From Trichococcus collinsii (lineage in GTDB: Bacteria > Bacillota > Bacilli > Lactobacillales > Aerococcaceae), in assembly GCF_900107505.1 (NCBI RefSeq), contig NZ_FNQH01000005.1:98013-162012 (forward strand): a stretch of DNA of 64,000 nucleotides, in the 5' to 3' direction. The position numbers were made by a program, and so were the translations under genes. The notes beneath the pieces were generated by a model that saw only the letters and a program-made list of their open reading frames with translations, did not search any database and was not told the DNA's origin. Shown piece after piece: positions 56,006 through 64,000 of the stretch (position 1 is the first letter of the stretch; each line of letters starts with the position of its first letter).

Positions 56006-56068
56006 CTAAACCCTTGACATCAATACAACCGTCTCCACATGCGCTGTATGTGGGGACATATCAACCTT
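56006..56068 (-). pseudogene. Isolated 3' end of an rlmD/rumA-type 23S rRNA methyltransferase gene
   Basis: On the minus strand 20 codons read KVDMSPHTAHVETVVLMSRV and stop. This is the conserved C-terminus of RlmCD/RumA uracil methyltransferases, with nothing of the rest of the gene attached. The 3' end of rumA is a known target for conjugative elements, which leave such pieces at one border, so this is best read as an attachment-site scar. The surrounding 55.8-56.2 kb holds no other gene. Confidence 0.7.
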
Positions 56069-56229
56069 TTATCTCTACTTTAACAAGTATTTTTTTGTCA
56101 GTGAACATTTTCTATTTCTTCTATCCGTTATTACGTACAAATAGTGAAACACTTACAACGGATCATCGATACTTTAACAGTAAGGCCCTCTAAAAAATAG
56201 ATAATCCAGCTTAATAAAAACCTCATTTA

Positions 56230-56262
56230 TTTCGGGTAAGCATGCTGATTGATTACCCGAAA
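56230..56262 (-). terminator. Terminator overlapping the end of mgsA
   Basis: A 9-bp perfect stem TTCGGGTAA / TTACCCGAA. On the minus strand it is followed by ATAAATGAGGTTTTTATT, so the T run is offset. Confidence 0.6.
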
Positions 56263-56672
56263 TCGATACTGCCTTCCGCATTGTAGAATTCGCGCCAATC
56301 GACGAAGCCGGCATCCAGCCCACGGAGCAACACTTCGGCTGTGCCGATATTGGTGGCCAACGGGATTTCATAGACATCGCTCAAACGGATCAAAGCGGTT
56401 ACATCCGGTTCATGGGGCATAGCGGCCAATGGGTCCCGCAGGAAGATGACCAAATCCATTTGATTTTCCGAAATCATAGCGCCGATCTGTTGATCCCCTC
56501 CAAGCGGTCCCGACTTAAAACGGTGTACATTCAACCCTGTTGCTTCCATGATGCGGGTGCCGGTCGTTCCAGTTGCAAACAATACATGTTCTTCCAAAAT
56601 CGCTTTATAGGCGGTACATAATTGAATCATCAAATCTTTTTTACGGTCATGCGCAATTAATGCTACTTTCAT
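56253..56672 (-). CDS. mgsA: Methylglyoxal synthase
   Basis: 139 residues. It converts dihydroxyacetone phosphate to methylglyoxal and phosphate. Phosphate-binding and catalytic motifs: [33 protein letters not shown] and the catalytic Asp in VIFLRDPL. The ATG at 56672 follows GGGAGG. A glyoxalase II-like gene elsewhere in the window could detoxify the product. It stands alone between the debris region and a small-RNA gene. Confidence 0.95.
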   Translation of the reverse strand: MKVALIAHDRKKDLMIQLCTAYKAILEEHVLFATGTTGTRIMEATGLNVHRFKSGPLGGDQQIGAMISENQMDLVIFLRDPLAAMPHEPDVTALIRLSDVYEIPLATNIGTAEVLLRGLDAGFVDWREFYNAEGSIDFG

Positions 56673-56788
56673 TCGATTTCCTCCCTGCAATTTTTATAAG
56701 AACAGTATATCATTTCGCGGGTTTCATGGTCGAACCGGTCGTAATATTTTTCTTTTTAGTGCTAAAATAACCAAAATAAAGTAGGATT

Positions 56789-56822
56789 TCTTCATATTAT
56801 CTTCACAATTGAGGACTATTAT
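56789..56822 (+). promoter_or_regulatory. Direct-repeat operator and -10 of small RNA 1
   Basis: TCTTCA, 5 bases, TCTTCA (56789-56805) form an 11-bp-periodic direct repeat in place of a -35. Eleven bases later is TATTAT (56817-56822). The same spacing occurs upstream of small RNA 2. Such repeats one helical turn apart are typical for OmpR-family response regulators. Confidence 0.65.
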
Positions 56823-56828
56823 ACAGAT

Positions 56829-56923
56829 AGGCCAATCACAAACAATCTTTTTACTCTTCTTTACTCCTCCAAAGTAAAGAACAACTCCTTTATGCCACCG
56901 CTCTTATGAGCGGTGGTTTTTTT
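56829..56923 (+). ncRNA. Candidate anti-Shine-Dalgarno small RNA 1
   Basis: About 95 nt and no open frame. A conserved hairpin CTTTAC / GTAAAG carries the loop TCCTCCAAA, complementary to Shine-Dalgarno sequences. A T/C-rich stretch (CAATCTTTTTACTC) comes before it. The transcript ends in a perfect terminator CCACCGCTC / GAGCGGTGG with seven T residues. A paralogue with the same hairpin, promoter box and spacing lies at 60096. The start site is inferred from the -10. Confidence 0.7.
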
Positions 56924-56944
56924 GTGGAAATGAAGGGCTGTCCA

Positions 56945-57112
56945 GGGCGCCCCAGCTCCGGTGAGCGGTTGGTCCACCGGAGCTGACATAGCGTTCTGAG
57001 ACTCGATCTCCGATGAGCCCCTCCTCGCCGTAGTTGGACGGAATAATCTACCACCACCTCCGGCGAGCCTCGCCTGACCGGAGGTGGTGAGCCCCCTTGA
57101 CGAGGTCCGCAC
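56945..57112. repeat. CTCCGG/CCGGAG hairpin-cluster repeat, copy C
   Basis: CAGCTCCGGTG / CACCGGAGCTG (56953-56985, 11-bp perfect stem) and ACCACCTCCGG / CCGGAGGTGGT (57052-57089, 11-bp perfect stem), with a shorter GATCTCCGATGAG unit between. It lies between the terminators of small RNA 1 and the glucosidase gene. No gene fits. Confidence 0.8.
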
Positions 57113-57136
57113 AAGCTAACCACGTTACCGAACGAC

Positions 57137-57179
57137 AAAAAAAGCTCAGCGGGATATCGCGATCCCCGCTGAGCTTTTT
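57137..57179 (-). terminator. Terminator after the glucosidase gene
   Basis: On the minus strand AAAAAGCTCAGCGGGG / CCCGCTGAGCTTTTTTT, a long near-perfect stem with flanking T run. Confidence 0.92.
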
Positions 57180-57191
57180 CATACATGCAAT

Positions 57192-58882
<1,691 letters not shown>

Positions 58883-58956
58883 TAATATTCTCCCCCTACC
58901 GATATGGATGTGCGTCTCAAATGATTAGTGAGGTGGCTACATTCTTTTACAACTCG

Positions 58957-58984
58957 ATTATAATGGATAACAGAACAGAAACAA
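58957..58984 (-). promoter_or_regulatory. Promoter of the SemiSWEET-glucosidase operon
   Basis: On the minus strand TTGTTT (58979-58984), 16 bases, TATAAT (58957-58962), 75 bases before the SemiSWEET start. Confidence 0.65.
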
Positions 58985-59002
58985 CAACTTCCATACACTC
59001 CG

Positions 59003-59016
59003 TAACAACGTTTACA
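59003..59016 (-). promoter_or_regulatory. Candidate cre (CcpA) site
   Basis: TGTAAACGTTGTTA on the minus strand matches 13 of 14 positions of the general cre pattern TGWAANCGNTNWCA. It lies about 20 bases upstream of the SemiSWEET -35, between the two divergent genes. Confidence 0.6.
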
Positions 59017-59111
59017 AATTTCCTATTTTTTTGCTCTGGATTATCAAATAACATTCGCAAATATGATAGGATAGTCTTGAGGTTCAGATGAAACACGAGC
59101 GGAGGGTGCAG

Positions 59112-60008
59112 ATGCTTATCAGAGAACGGCTGGAGAATTTCGATTTCTCGAACAGCGAACAAAAGATAGTAGCCTATATATTGGAGAAAAAAGCAGCCAT
59201 CCAAGAAATGACCACCAAAGAGATTGCCGAGGCGACGTACACATCCCCTTCCACATTGGTAAGGATTGCCCATAAGATGAACTTCAGTGGCTGGAGCGAT
59301 TTGAAGGAAGCCTTCTTGAAGGAAGAAGAATATTTGCAGAAGCATTTCAGTGAAATAAATGCTAATCTGCCTTTTCAACGTAATGATACCATCATGTCAA
59401 TTGCAAGTAAAATTGCCGCCTTGGAAAAGGAATCCATCGATGATACCTTGTCGCTGATCACCCATGACGACCTGCAGAAGGCCATCCAGATCATCCGGAA
59501 GTCTTCCTACACCAGTCTTTTTGCCGTCAGCAACAACCTGTTGATTACGCAGGAATTCCAGCACAATATGTCGCGGATCAAAAAACGCGTGGACATCTGC
59601 TTGCTGCAGGGCGAAACGATCTTCAAGGCACACTTGGCGGATTCTTCTTCTTGCGCAATCATCGTCTCCTATTCCGGAGAGACGGGAATATTGAATCAGA
59701 CAATCAAGATTTTGAAGGGGAATAATATCCCTGTCATCGCCATCACCAACATCGGAGACAACACGACAGCCCGGCTTGCTGATTGCGTACTCAAAATCTG
59801 CACAAGGGAGAAACTCTATTCAAAAATCGCTACCTTCTCCACCGACAGCGCCATCGTTTACTTGTTGGACGTGCTCTATTCCTGCATCTTCGCGCTCGAC
59901 TACGATGCCAACCTGCAGTTGCGGATCAGCACTTCCAAGATGATCGAGTCCTCCGGCAGGTTCTCCACGTTGGCTATCATCAAGGAAGAGGATCAAGGTC
60001 CGAGATGA
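59112..60008 (+). CDS. RpiR/MurR-family regulator with SIS domain
   Basis: 298 residues. The N-terminal helix-turn-helix (MTTKEIAEATYTSPSTLVRIAHKMNFSGWSDL, given in outline) is followed by a SIS sugar-phosphate domain from ~120 (AIIVSYSGETGILNQTIK). It is divergent from the SemiSWEET-GH1 operon and very likely controls it in response to a sugar phosphate. The ATG at 59112 follows GGAGGG; the frame is open to 59088. Confidence 0.9.
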   Translation: MLIRERLENFDFSNSEQKIVAYILEKKAAIQEMTTKEIAEATYTSPSTLVRIAHKMNFSGWSDLKEAFLKEEEYLQKHFSEINANLPFQRNDTIMSIASKIAALEKESIDDTLSLITHDDLQKAIQIIRKSSYTSLFAVSNNLLITQEFQHNMSRIKKRVDICLLQGETIFKAHLADSSSCAIIVSYSGETGILNQTIKILKGNNIPVIAITNIGDNTTARLADCVLKICTREKLYSKIATFSTDSAIVYLLDVLYSCIFALDYDANLQLRISTSKMIESSGRFSTLAIIKEEDQGPR

Positions 60009-60055
60009 TAAAATATCCGTCGTGTCCACGAAAACAGCAAAAATAAGATAGAATT

Positions 60056-60089
60056 TCTTCATGTTTTTTTCACAGGTGAGGACTATTAT
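60056..60089 (+). promoter_or_regulatory. Direct-repeat operator and -10 of small RNA 2
   Basis: TCTTCA, 5 bases, TTTTCA (60056-60072), then 11 bases, then TATTAT (60084-60089). The spacing is identical to that of small RNA 1, and TGAGGACTATTATA is shared. Confidence 0.65.
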
Positions 60090-60095
60090 ATGTTC

Positions 60096-60196
60096 AAGCC
60101 AATTAAACAATCTTTTTACTCTTTTTCTCTTCTTTACTCCTCCAATGTAAAGAGCATAAAAAAACCATCGTCCTCAACCCGGCGATGGTTTTTTTA
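60096..60196 (+). ncRNA. Candidate anti-Shine-Dalgarno small RNA 2
   Basis: About 100 nt, paralogous to small RNA 1. It shares GCCAATNNNACAATCTTTTTACTC in part and the hairpin CTTTAC / GTAAAG with the loop TCCTCCAAT. It ends in its own terminator AACCATCG / CGATGGTT with seven T residues; the terminator stem differs from that of RNA 1. The terminator is bidirectional and also serves the GNAT gene converging from the right. Confidence 0.7.
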
Positions 60197-60202
60197 TGGT
60201 GG

Positions 60203-60721
60203 TCAGCCCAGCTTCTTAGTCATGATGAAATCGGTCTGTTCATCTTCGCCCATGAAAAACGAATGCGAGCCGGTATGGACAAAGCCCATCTTTTCATAAA
60301 AAGCGATGGCATTCACATTGTGTTCCCAGACCCCCAGCCAGATCAGTTCCTTGGCTTGAGCGCGCGCGCTTTCAATCGCTTTGTCGATCAGGTATTTCCC
60401 GAGCCCTCTGCGCTTGAAGCCCGGCCGGATGTAGATCCGCTCCACTTCCAATGAATCAGCATCCATTTTTCCCGTCAAGGCTGCCTCGACATTGATCTTC
60501 ATGTAGCCCGCAAGTTCCTCCCCGTCGTACAGAAAATAGAAAGTCGAACCTTCAACCGAAAGCTCTGCCTTCAGCTTTTCCGGATCATAAGCTTTGTCCA
60601 GATAAGCCTGCATGTCTTCCGGCGTGTTGTGGGCCGCAAACGTGTCCGTGAACGTTTCGATGCCGATTGCCTGAAGATCCGCCAAGTCTTCAATACCGCA
60701 TTTTTTCAGTGTGATTGCCAT
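60203..60721 (-). CDS. GNAT acetyltransferase, PaiA-like
   Basis: 172 residues. Acetyl-CoA binding is in RPGFKRRGLGKYLIDKA and the substrate-end motif GSHSFFMGEDEQTDFIM is typical of PaiA-type spermidine acetyltransferases. It probably acetylates polyamines; a wider substrate range is possible. It lies 25 bases downstream of a MarR gene on the same strand, so it is likely one operon with its own regulator. Confidence 0.85.
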   Translation of the reverse strand: MAITLKKCGIEDLADLQAIGIETFTDTFAAHNTPEDMQAYLDKAYDPEKLKAELSVEGSTFYFLYDGEELAGYMKINVEAALTGKMDADSLEVERIYIRPGFKRRGLGKYLIDKAIESARAQAKELIWLGVWEHNVNAIAFYEKMGFVHTGSHSFFMGEDEQTDFIMTKKLG

Positions 60722-60746
60722 GTATGGTGCACTCCTTATCCTTGCT

Positions 60747-61199
60747 TCAGTAGTTTCTTTTGTTGCCTTTTTTCACGTATTCCCAGTCGCCTTCGACGTT
60801 CTTCCTGACCCTTTGGAGCAGTCCGCTGAGAACCGTCGTTTCCTCTTCCGATAATCCCTGCAGCGCGACCCTTTCCGAGTGCTCATTTTCTCTGCTGATG
60901 TTCGGGGAGATCGCTTTTCCTTTTTCCGTCGGGAAGATATGTTTGATTTTTCGGTTTGCGGAGTCGGCTTGCTTTTCGATGAAGCCGTTCGCTTCCAGCT
61001 TTTTGATGGCGCGCGAGGCCGTCGTGCGGTCCACTTTGATCATGTCCGCCAGTTTTTCCTGGATGATTCCGGGATTTTCGCAGATGCGGATGAGGTACAA
61101 GTACTGCCCCCTCGTCAGGTCGAACTCCTTGAACTCGATGTTGGCGATCGAATCCAAAGCCCTGGCGATCATGCCGATTTCGCGGAGAATTTCCGCCAT
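60747..61199 (-). CDS. MarR-family regulator
   Basis: 150 residues. A winged helix with the recognition helix in VDRTTASRAIKKLEANGFIEKQ and the wing in SANRKIKHIFPTEKG. The ATG at 61199 has AGGTGAG upstream; the frame is open to 61238. It probably represses itself and the GNAT gene. No clear palindrome is visible in 61200-61305. Confidence 0.88.
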   Translation of the reverse strand: MAEILREIGMIARALDSIANIEFKEFDLTRGQYLYLIRICENPGIIQEKLADMIKVDRTTASRAIKKLEANGFIEKQADSANRKIKHIFPTEKGKAISPNISRENEHSERVALQGLSEEETTVLSGLLQRVRKNVEGDWEYVKKGNKRNY

Positions 61200-61307
61200 A
61201 CCACTCACCTGCCATTTCTGTAAATTTAGATAAAGCATAATGGGTTTTTATTGCATTTGCAACATTAATGTATGAAATAAAAAAGAGCCGGAACAGAAGT
61301 CCCACCC

Positions 61308-61667
61308 CTATTCTTTCAGCATCCCGTCATAATGGACAACTTTGCCTTTCATTTGCGCCAAGGTCTCCTGCAGTCCGCGAATCCTCTTTTCAAGCAGGTC
61401 GCACTCGTCGTCCCACAGATCCCTCCTGGCCGGAACGGTATGGAGGCCTTCTCCACACAGGCGCACATAATCGATCAACGGTTCGATCGACACCCCCGCC
61501 GCTCGCACCTCCATCACGAAATCCAGCCACTTCAGATCCTCATCCGAATACTCCCGGATGCCGCCTTTGAACCGTTTCACGGGAGGAATCAGCCCAATCC
61601 GTTCATAATAACGCAAACTATCGATCGATACATGCTTCTCTTTGCTGACTTGAGCGATTTTCATCAT
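61308..61667 (-). CDS. MerR-family regulator
   Basis: 119 residues. The helix-turn-helix starts MKIAQVSKEKHVSIDSLRYY with ERIGLIPP, followed by a coiled-coil dimer helix (LLEKRIRGLQETLAQMKGK). No metal-binding cysteine pair occurs at the end, so it is not a metal sensor; it resembles aldehyde-responsive AdhR/NmlR types. It lies 14 bases downstream of the decarboxylase-like gene. Two MerR-type promoters with 19-base spacers lie upstream of that operon. Confidence 0.9.
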   Translation of the reverse strand: MMKIAQVSKEKHVSIDSLRYYERIGLIPPVKRFKGGIREYSDEDLKWLDFVMEVRAAGVSIEPLIDYVRLCGEGLHTVPARRDLWDDECDLLEKRIRGLQETLAQMKGKVVHYDGMLKE

Positions 61668-61681
61668 TATCCCCTACGCTT

Positions 61682-62461
61682 TCAGCTTTCTTCCGGAGCG
61701 ACTTCATTCAGACAATTCAACGCTGTCAAGGTCCGCGGATACCCGATGAACGGCAACAGGACCGTGATCGTATCCAACAGCTTTTGCTTGTCATTGCCTA
61801 CGCGGAGGTTGTTGCGGATATGCCCCTTCAGTTGCTGCTCAGCTCCGCCCATCGAGGCCAACATAGTGAAGATCAGCAATTCCCGTTCCTGAATCGACAA
61901 GCCGCTGCGGGTAAAGAAATCGCCGAAACAGTTATCCGCCAGGAAAGTGGCGAAATGCTTCTGGTTCTGCGGCATCGTGTCCAGCATGTTGTCCACAGTG
62001 TTTCCCGCAGCTTCGCGAACGATTTCCAAGCCTTTTTCAAAACGGTTTTCGACAGTCGTGGTTGATTGACCCTCCAACGGCAGCGTGATCCCTCTTTCTT
62101 CCAATACTTCATTTGTTGCATGCAGGAAATCGAACACTTTCCCTAAGCCCGCATAAGGGACTGCCTGATAGACGATCTCCTTCACTTCGATCGGTGTGAC
62201 CCCTACATTCAAAGCTCCCTTCGCCATCGCCTTGAACTCGTTCACGCATTGCATGGCGATCAAAGCAGCCAACAGCACTTTTTGCCGTTCCTTCACATCC
62301 AAACTAGTGTATTGCAGCACTTCATCAAACGTAAAATTATCGAATACCTCAATTAATTCCGGATCCTTCTCAGCCAGTATCGACACGTGCCCGGGAAACA
62401 GTTCATCGTGGTTCTTTTTTGCAGTTTCAGTCATTTTCATCTCATATTCCTCTTTCTTCAT
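61682..62461 (-). CDS. Carboxymuconolactone decarboxylase family protein (double domain)
   Basis: 259 residues with two AhpD/CMD-like helical domains (about 38-125 and 160-255); the first has EVKEIVYQAVPYAG. The CxxC of AhpD is absent, so it is not a thiol peroxidase partner. Such proteins often accompany aldo-keto reductases and MerR regulators in stress modules. Start at 62461 with GGGAG; an ATG seven codons later with AGAGG is possible. Confidence 0.87.
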   Translation of the reverse strand: MKKEEYEMKMTETAKKNHDELFPGHVSILAEKDPELIEVFDNFTFDEVLQYTSLDVKERQKVLLAALIAMQCVNEFKAMAKGALNVGVTPIEVKEIVYQAVPYAGLGKVFDFLHATNEVLEERGITLPLEGQSTTTVENRFEKGLEIVREAAGNTVDNMLDTMPQNQKHFATFLADNCFGDFFTRSGLSIQERELLIFTMLASMGGAEQQLKGHIRNNLRVGNDKQKLLDTITVLLPFIGYPRTLTALNCLNEVAPEES

Positions 62462-62476
62462 CTTTTTGTTACTCCC

Positions 62477-62507
62477 AGTGTAAATCCTGGAGTGGACTCC
62501 AAGTCAA
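62477..62507 (-). promoter_or_regulatory. MerR-type promoter of the decarboxylase-merR operon
   Basis: On the minus strand TTGACT (62502-62507) and TACACT (62477-62482) are separated by 19 bases, too long for unaided polymerase. The spacer carries the palindrome TGGAGTCCACTCCA. This is the classic MerR activation promoter. Confidence 0.85.
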
Positions 62508-62555
62508 CCATAACCGCAGCTATTCAACAATATTTTTTAAATCGGCATAAAACAC

Positions 62556-62586
62556 TTGTCTTGGAGTGAACTCCAACAGTTACAAT
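62556..62586 (+). promoter_or_regulatory. MerR-type promoter of the aldo-keto reductase gene
   Basis: TTGTCT (62556-62561), 19 bases, TACAAT (62581-62586), with TTGGAGTGAACTCCAA inside the spacer. It is the same operator as the divergent promoter at 62477, so one regulator probably drives both. Confidence 0.85.
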
Positions 62587-62624
62587 AGGGTTATAATAAA
62601 ATCAAAACTAATGGAGGCGCTAAC

Positions 62625-63602
62625 ATGGAGTATGTGAAATTAGGCAATACCGGCATGGAAGTCTCAAAACTGTGTCTGGGTTGCATGGGATTCGGGGAAC
62701 AAGAACGCGGTCGGGAAAAATGGTCGATAGGCGAACCTGAAAGCCGCGAAATCATCAAAAAATCTTTGGACTCCGGAATCAATTTCTTCGATACTGCGAA
62801 TCTGTACTCAGCAGGATCAAGTGAAGAGATTGTCGGAAAGGCTTTGAAGGATTTCGCCAACCGCGATGAAATCGTCCTGGCTTCCAAATTGTATTTCCCG
62901 ATGTTCGACGGGCCTAATGCGAAAGGCTTGTCCCGCAAAAGCATCTTCGCCGAAATCGACCACTCTCTGAAAAGATTGCAGACGGATTATCTCGATCTCT
63001 ACATTATCCACCGCTGGGATTACGGCACGCCCATCGAAGAGACGATGGAAGCACTGCACGACTTGGTTAAAATGGGGAAAGTGCGTTACATCGGCGCATC
63101 CTCCATGCATGCTTGGCAATTTTCGAAAGCCCAATTCATCGCCGAGAAAAACGGTTGGGCAAAATTTGTTTCCATGCAAAACCTCTACAATCTGCTCTAC
63201 CGGGAAGAAGAACGCGAAATGATCCCTTTGCTGCAGGACCAAAAAGTTGCCATGACGCCATGGAGTCCGTTGGCGGGAGGAAGATTAACGAGGGATATCG
63301 GTGCCGTCACTGCCCGCGCCACCCAAGCTGCGGAGGCAAATCTGCCTGCATACATTGTGGCTTCCGACAATGAAGTCATCTCCAGGGTCCATAAATTGGC
63401 CGACGAGCGCGGCATATCCCGCGGGCAAGTCGCGACTGCCTGGATGCTGAGCAAAGATTACGTCACTTCCTCGCTGATTGGAGCTACGAAAGTGAAATAT
63501 CTGGATGATGCCTTAGGTGCATTCGAAGTCGCATTGAGCGCGGAAGAAATCAAGTATTTGGAAGAAACATACGTTCCAAGGAATATCACGGGGTACAGAT
63601 AG
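62625..63602 (+). CDS. Aldo/keto reductase
   Basis: 325 residues, a TIM-barrel NADPH oxidoreductase. The catalytic tetrad is visible as D in FFDTANLYS, Y in the same motif, K in VLASKLYFP and H in YIIHRWD. The cofactor end is in VATAWMLSKDYVTSSLIGATK. It probably reduces reactive aldehydes. GGAGGCG precedes the ATG. It is activated, by inference, by the MerR protein encoded on the other strand. Confidence 0.93.
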   Translation: MEYVKLGNTGMEVSKLCLGCMGFGEQERGREKWSIGEPESREIIKKSLDSGINFFDTANLYSAGSSEEIVGKALKDFANRDEIVLASKLYFPMFDGPNAKGLSRKSIFAEIDHSLKRLQTDYLDLYIIHRWDYGTPIEETMEALHDLVKMGKVRYIGASSMHAWQFSKAQFIAEKNGWAKFVSMQNLYNLLYREEEREMIPLLQDQKVAMTPWSPLAGGRLTRDIGAVTARATQAAEANLPAYIVASDNEVISRVHKLADERGISRGQVATAWMLSKDYVTSSLIGATKVKYLDDALGAFEVALSAEEIKYLEETYVPRNITGYR

Positions 63603-63654
63603 GAACGAAGACAAGTAAATAAAGTTAAGTATTATCTTAATTGCCCATACAACA

Positions 63655-63697
63655 AAACAAGCCGAGAAGGATGGAAACCATCTCTCTGGGCTTGTTT
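63655..63697 (+). terminator. Terminator after the aldo-keto reductase gene
   Basis: AAACAAGCC / GGGCTTGTTT outer stem with an inner GATGG / CCATC stem. It also faces the end of the tRNA cluster on the minus strand. Confidence 0.75.
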
Positions 63698-63706
63698 CAG
63701 ATGTGA

Positions 63707-63790
63707 TACCGGCGGCCGGGGTCGAACCGGCACGCCCTTGCGGGCACTGGATTTTGAGTCCAGCGCGTCTGCCAATTCCGCCACGCCGGC
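63707..63790 (-). tRNA. tRNA-Leu (CAA)
   Basis: 84 bases on the minus strand. Acceptor arm GCCGGCG / CGCCGGT, anticodon loop CTCAAAA (anticodon CAA), a long variable arm (TGCCCGCAAGGGCG) typical of class II tRNA, and T loop GGTTCGACCCC. CCA is not encoded. Confidence 0.93.
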
Positions 63791-63835
63791 ATGATATGAA
63801 GAATGCAATTTTCCATCTTACTTGTACTTATGGAA

Positions 63836-63906
63836 AGGCGGTAACCGGATTTGAACCGGTGATAGAGGTTTTGCAGACCTGTGCCTTACCACTTGGCTAT
63901 ACCGCC
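63836..63906 (-). tRNA. tRNA-Cys (GCA)
   Basis: 71 bases on the minus strand. Acceptor arm GGCGGTA / TACCGCC with U73, anticodon loop CTGCAAA (anticodon GCA), T loop GGTTCAAATCC. CCA is not encoded. Confidence 0.94.
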
Positions 63907-63928
63907 GAGGTGTTACTATTTAAAAAAA

Positions 63929-64000
63929 CTGGGCTAGCTGGATTCGAACCAACGAATGACAGAGTCAAAGTCTGTTGCCTTACCGCTTGGCGATAGCCCA
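63929..64000 (-). tRNA. tRNA-Gln (TTG)
   Basis: 72 bases on the minus strand, reaching the window edge. Acceptor arm TGGGCTA / TAGCCCA with G73, anticodon loop CTTTGAC (anticodon TTG), T loop GGTTCGAATCC. The cluster probably continues beyond the window. Confidence 0.92.

Overview
The window comes from a low-to-mid GC Gram-positive bacterium of the order Lactobacillales, most like Carnobacteriaceae/Trichococcus. This rests on the WalRK-WalHI genes, a delta subunit of RNA polymerase (rpoE) beside pyrG, fba, murA and rho, an alr-acpS pair, T-box leaders, a type B L31 and AGGAGG-type ribosome binding sites with many TTG and GTG starts. The genus is inferred from gene content and style, not from a database search.

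Layout. 1-1.7 kb: the KtrAB potassium channel (ktrB cut by the window edge). 1.7-2.1 kb: a gene-free stretch with six exact TTATNCACA DnaA boxes. 2.3-13.4 kb, minus strand: the WalRK cell-wall two-component locus (walR, walK, walH, walI), a terminator, two genes foreign to the usual operon (a DUF2207 membrane protein and a pyruvate-kinase-like barrel protein), then walJ and htrA. 13.5-39.8 kb, almost all minus strand: cell-wall and housekeeping genes (L,D-transpeptidase, trmR-like, CNNM, queT with a preQ1 riboswitch, alr, acpS, cshA, murF, ddl, htpX, lemA, rpmE2, rho, murA, fba, pyrG with a CTP-type attenuator, rpoE), with cbpA and a SUKH gene on plus. 40-44.5 kb, plus strand: lipL, an HD hydrolase, a HAD phosphatase, and an Rgg-type regulator with a small membrane protein. 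44.7-46.1 kb: tautomerase and aminotransferase. 46.4-53.2 kb: a methionine-type ABC transporter behind two tandem T-boxes, with three consecutive MetQ-like lipoproteins and an M20 amidohydrolase. 53.2-56.1 kb: AT-rich mobile-element debris (istB scrap, RNase H, a ParB-like/methylase scrap, a serine recombinase scrap, an isolated 3' end of an rlmD/rumA-type gene). 56.2-60.7 kb: mgsA, a phospho-beta-glucosidase/SemiSWEET operon with an RpiR regulator, and two paralogous small-RNA genes. 60.7-63.7 kb: MarR-GNAT, and a MerR/carboxymuconolactone decarboxylase/aldo-keto reductase module with two MerR-type promoters. 63.7-64 kb: tRNA-Leu, tRNA-Cys and tRNA-Gln on minus.

How the genes work together. 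Much of the window builds or watches the cell envelope: WalRK signalling, HtrA, L,D-transpeptidase, alanine racemase, Ddl, MurF and MurA give a D-Ala/peptidoglycan theme. KtrA and CbpA are members of cyclic-di-AMP receptor families. RNA-based control is unusually rich: preQ1 riboswitch, tandem T-boxes, pyrG reiterative-transcription attenuator and a leader terminator before the RNase H gene.

The best candidates for undescribed biology are (1) two paralogous ~95-100 nt small RNAs at 56.8 and 60.1 kb. Each has a UCCUCC anti-Shine-Dalgarno loop on a conserved 6-bp stem and an 11-bp-periodic direct repeat just upstream of the -10, resembling the architecture of streptococcal CiaR-controlled csRNAs. 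(2) A dispersed ~125-bp imperfect-palindrome repeat (four copies) with compensatory stem changes. (3) A second repeat family of clustered CTCCGG/CCGGAG hairpins (three copies). (4) The DnaA-box cluster between ktrA and htrA.
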